From NCBI RefSeq assembly GCF_900104955.1, contig NZ_FNSI01000001.1:4250001-4314000 (forward strand): a stretch of 64,000 nucleotides of DNA. Direction: 5' to 3'. This document shows, in pieces, positions 61,405 through 64,000 of this stretch; position 1 is the stretch's first letter; each line of letters opens with the position of its first letter. The notes beneath the pieces are model-generated. The model worked only from the letters and a program-made list of their open reading frames with translations, ran no database searches and was not told the DNA's origin. Source of the stretch: Beijerinckia sp. 28-YEA-48 (lineage in GTDB: Bacteria > Pseudomonadota > Alphaproteobacteria > Rhizobiales > Beijerinckiaceae). The position numbers and the translations under genes were made by a program.

Positions 61405-62097
61405 CTAATCCATCGCCGCCCAGCCGAACTTCAGCAACGGCAAAGTGGTCTTGGCAAAATCCGCAGCGGTCGCCACGAGTTTCGGTCCATCCAAAATTAT
61501 TTTGTCGGCAATCGGCATGCGGACGATGAAATTACGCGATCGCAAGGCCGGCGACAATTTGTCGTCAACCTCCTGAAAGCCCTGTGGATTGCGCTTCAGA
61601 GCTTCGTTGGTCGACAATTCCAGCCCCGCGTCCTGGAGCTTGCCCTCGATGCCAAGCCAGGCCGTGCGCTTGGCGACGATGGCCTTGCGCATGGCGAGCA
61701 GTTGCGGCGGCTCGGGATGATAGAAGCCGGCGGCCAGGAAACAGCCCTCCGGTGAAATGTGGGTGTAGAGCAGGCCGGGCGAGCCCTTGGTGCCAGTGCG
61801 CGTCAGCACGCAGCCCGCATTGGTCTTGTAGGGCTGCTTGTTCTTGGAAAAGCGTACATCGCGGTTGAGACGGAAGATCGCCCGTTTCGGCTCGCCCTTC
61901 AGCGGCAGCTTGCGCGCGCCAAACTCGACCGACAGCGCCGCGACATAAGCCTCCAGCGGCTCTTTGACGGCGCTGACATAGAGCGCACGGTTCTCCTCGA
62001 ACCATTCGCGTGTCTGGTGGAAGCCCAGCGCCTTGAGGAATTTCAAGGTGTCTGGAACGAAGCCGGGAAAGGCCGGCGCAATGGTCTTCGGCGGCAT
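61405..62097 (-). CDS. DUF2461 domain-containing protein
   Basis: 230 residues with the DUF2461 pattern: FPGFVPDTLKFLKALGFHQTREWFEENRALYVSAVKEPLEAYVAAL, IFRLNRDVRFSKNKQPYKTNAGC, GLLYTHISPEGCFLAAGFYHPEPPQLLAMRKAIV. Function unknown. Start ATG 62097, two bases after the msrB copy 2 stop, so the two are cotranscribed. Confidence 0.92.
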   Translation of the reverse strand: MPPKTIAPAFPGFVPDTLKFLKALGFHQTREWFEENRALYVSAVKEPLEAYVAALSVEFGARKLPLKGEPKRAIFRLNRDVRFSKNKQPYKTNAGCVLTRTGTKGSPGLLYTHISPEGCFLAAGFYHPEPPQLLAMRKAIVAKRTAWLGIEGKLQDAGLELSTNEALKRNPQGFQEVDDKLSPALRSRNFIVRMPIADKIILDGPKLVATAADFAKTTLPLLKFGWAAMD

Positions 62098-62099
62098 CG

Positions 62100-62534
62100 T
62101 TATTGGGTGTCCGGCTCGAAGCGCAGCGCCACGCCGTTCATGCAATAGCGATCGCCCGTCGGGCGCGGGCCATCGGGAAAGACATGGCCAAGATGGCCGC
62201 CACATCCGGCGCAATGCACTTCCGTGCGCATCATGAAAAGGCTGCGGTCGACGGTGGTTTCGATCGCATCGGTGAGCGGCTCGAAAAAGCTCGGCCAGCC
62301 GGTGCCCGATTCGAATTTCGTCTCCGCATTGAACAGGCTGCGGCCGCAGCCGGCGCAATGAAAAACGCCTTGGCGCTTTTCCATGTTTAGCGGGCTGGTG
62401 CCAGCGCGTTCGGTGCCGTGGTGGCGCAACACGTCATAGGCCTGCGGCGACAGTTGCGCGCGCCATTCCGCGTCGCTCTTGGCGACGGGGAATGTCTTCT
62501 CTTCCGTCGGTGCGGATTTTCCAAACAACGCCAT
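62100..62534 (-). CDS. msrB: Peptide-methionine (R)-S-oxide reductase MsrB, copy 2
   Basis: 144 residues. Zn ligands CAGCG and CAGCG, core KFESGTGWPSFFEPLTDAIETTVD, and the catalytic Cys in DRYCMNGVAL. Start ATG 62534. It shares class and motifs with copy 1 at 32653-33054 but has an N-terminal MALFGKSAPTEEKTFP extension. Sits in a row with DUF2461 and xseA. Confidence 0.95.
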   Translation of the reverse strand: MALFGKSAPTEEKTFPVAKSDAEWRAQLSPQAYDVLRHHGTERAGTSPLNMEKRQGVFHCAGCGRSLFNAETKFESGTGWPSFFEPLTDAIETTVDRSLFMMRTEVHCAGCGGHLGHVFPDGPRPTGDRYCMNGVALRFEPDTQ

Positions 62535-62556
62535 GGCCTCGTTCCTCAGCGGACTG

Positions 62557-64000
62557 TCAAAACAACGAACCCTGATCTTTCGCCGGCGTGACACGCCCGG
62601 GTTTTTGCGGCTTCGCCACGGCGGGCGCCTCACCCTCGGCCTGCGCCTTCACATGACCATCGGCGAGTTCGATGTCGAGCACGGTGCCTGGCGTGAGCGC
62701 CATGATGGAGCGCACCGGCGTGCCGGAGGCATCGCGCACCAAAGCAAAACCGCGCGCCAGCACGTTGCGATAGCTGAAGGAAGCCAGCAATTGCGTCATG
62801 GAGCGCAGCAGCTCCTGCCGACGCGGAACGACGATGCGTGCACATTGCGCAAGCCGCTTGTCGAGATCCGCGATGCGCAGGCGCTGGGTGCCGATCCGCT
62901 CGCTGGCGTTGTGGACGCGATGGCGCATGGCGGTGCGCAGACGGTCGCTTTTCACCCGCAGATCGCTCGCGCGGCGCTCAGTGAACAATCCAGGCCTGGC
63001 CAGCGCGACATGGCGGCCGACCAGCGCATCGAACTGGGCGCGCCGCCGTGCCATTTCGGCCTGCGGCGAATGTTTGGCCAAGAGGCTCGCCAGGCGGCCG
63101 AGGCGGAGTTGGCGCGCATTGATCGTCTGATGCAGCCGCGCCGGCAGGATTTCCGCCGCACGATCGAGACGCTGACGCGGCAGCGCCAACAGATCCTCGG
63201 CATTGGGGAGCGCGCGCGCCAAAGCCCGGAGATCGCTGCGGCGACGTTCGAACAAGCGGGCGCGGGCACTGAGGATACGGCTTTCAAGCGATGCCACCTG
63301 CGCCAGGAGATCGCTGCGCACCGGCACGCACATTTCCGCCGCCGCCGTCGGTGTCGGTGCGCGCTTGTCGGCGGCGTGATCGATGAGGGTCCAGTCGGTC
63401 TCGTGGCCGACGGCTGAGATCAGCGGAATCATGCTGCCGGCGGCAGCGCGCACGACGATCTCGTCGTTGAAGCCCCACAGGTCTTCGAGCGAACCACCAC
63501 CGCGCGCGACAATGATGACATCGGGACGCGGCAGGGCCCCGCCTTCCGGCAGCGCGTTGAAACCATCGATGGCGGCGGCGACTTCAGCGGCGCTGGTCTC
63601 GCCCTGCACGCGCACCGGCCAGACCAGAACGCGCGTCGGGAACCGATCGGCGAGACGATGCAGGATGTCGCGAATCACCGCGCCGGTCGGTGAGGTGACG
63701 ACGCCGATGACACGCGGCAGGAAGGGCAGCAATTGCTTGCGCGCTTCATCGAACAGGCCTTCGGCGCCTAGGCGCTTGCGCCGCTCCTCGAGCTGCGCAA
63801 GCAGCGCGCCGACGCCGGCCGGCTCGATCGATTCGACGACGATCTGATAGGCGGATTTGCCGGGCCAGGTGGTGATCTTCCCGGTGGCAATCACCTCCAT
63901 GCCTTCTTCCGGCTTCACCCGCAGGCGGCCGTAAGTGCCCTTCCAGATGACCGCATCGATGCGCGCGCCTTCGTCCTTCAGTGAAAAATAGCAATGGCCG
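62557..64000 (-). CDS. xseA: Exodeoxyribonuclease VII large subunit, N-terminus beyond window
   Basis: The last 480 or so residues of XseA are present, and the reading frame continues past base 64000. The visible N-terminal edge is the OB-fold ([21 protein letters not shown]). The catalytic domain follows with [46 protein letters not shown] and [21 protein letters not shown] coiled-coil C-terminal region follows. With the small subunit XseB (not visible) it degrades single-stranded DNA. Confidence 0.95.
   Translation of the reverse strand, partial: GHCYFSLKDEGARIDAVIWKGTYGRLRVKPEEGMEVIATGKITTWPGKSAYQIVVESIEPAGVGALLAQLEERRKRLGAEGLFDEARKQLLPFLPRVIGVVTSPTGAVIRDILHRLADRFPTRVLVWPVRVQGETSAAEVAAAIDGFNALPEGGALPRPDVIIVARGGGSLEDLWGFNDEIVVRAAAGSMIPLISAVGHETDWTLIDHAADKRAPTPTAAAEMCVPVRSDLLAQVASLESRILSARARLFERRRSDLRALARALPNAEDLLALPRQRLDRAAEILPARLHQTINARQLRLGRLASLLAKHSPQAEMARRRAQFDALVGRHVALARPGLFTERRASDLRVKSDRLRTAMRHRVHNASERIGTQRLRIADLDKRLAQCARIVVPRRQELLRSMTQLLASFSYRNVLARGFALVRDASGTPVRSIMALTPGTVLDIELADGHVKAQAEGEAPAVAKPQKPGRVTPAKDQGSLF

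Overview
The window is a piece of an alphaproteobacterial chromosome, most likely Hyphomicrobiales/Rhizobiales; I cannot name the genus from sequence alone. The support is a PhyR-NepR-EcfG general stress locus with GGAAC-N16-CGTT promoters, GTTC-N7-GTTC LexA boxes, an imuA-imuB-dnaE2 mutagenesis cassette, a ctaCDB-ctaG-ctaE oxidase operon, and the murA-DUF2948-hisD-UPF0262-phosphatase gene order. Coding is dense and GC-rich. The blocks at 3.1-8.8 kb and 57.6-60.9 kb look richer in A/T by eye and read as accessory. I see no rRNA, tRNA, CRISPR array, insertion sequence or prophage.

Layout. 1-1.4 kb: start of an IclR-type regulator, divergent from an iron-dependent alcohol dehydrogenase. 1.5-3.0 kb: yifB/comM with a LexA box. 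3.1-8.8 kb: a minus-strand aromatic catabolic operon containing an HpaB-like monooxygenase, a flavin reductase, a 3-hydroxyanthranilate-dioxygenase-like cupin, an AraC regulator, a RidA deaminase, an HpaH-like hydratase and an HpaI-like aldolase. 9.0-10.8 kb: a yifB remnant and a GMC oxidoreductase. 11.1-13.1 kb: arginase and ornithine cyclodeaminase (arginine to proline). 13.3-14.4 kb: nadA behind two palindromic operators. 14.6-20.2 kb: dnaE2, imuB and imuA, driven from a LexA box.

20.4-28.0 kb is a general stress response island: a transglutaminase, an HRxxN/HWE sensor kinase, PRC-barrel, DUF3309, DUF883 and holin-like membrane proteins, phyR, nepR and ecfG. Five GGAAC-N16-CGTT promoters sit inside it, so the regulator and several of its probable targets are adjacent. 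28.0-31.0 kb: an MFS pump with a divergent TetR regulator, then a siderophore-interacting reductase. 31.2-44.4 kb: housekeeping genes (selO, msrB, rnhA, thrB, an EamA transporter, an MscS channel, ispH, a small phosphatase, UPF0262, hisD, DUF2948, murA, a small basic protein, tlyA and a TRAM-domain RNA methyltransferase).

44.5-50.9 kb is the aa3 oxidase operon with its assembly factors (SURF1, DUF983, ctaE, ctaG, a small CoxF-like protein, ctaB, ctaD, ctaC). 51.3-52.7 kb holds an IalB-type secreted protein and a lipoprotein. 52.9-57.6 kb is the glycine cleavage operon gcvT-gcvH-gcvPA-gcvPB under a tandem glycine riboswitch, closed by a strong terminator. 57.6-60.9 kb has an NDH-2-like flavoprotein, an MHS-type transporter and an Rrf2 regulator facing a perfect 10-bp dyad. 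61.0-64.0 kb has a small exported protein, a DUF2461 protein, a second msrB and the 3' part of xseA, which runs off the window.

Most worth a second look: the incomplete aminoaromatic ring-cleavage operon, the stress island with its embedded promoters, and a dispersed hairpin element whose two full copies differ by a compensatory base-pair change.
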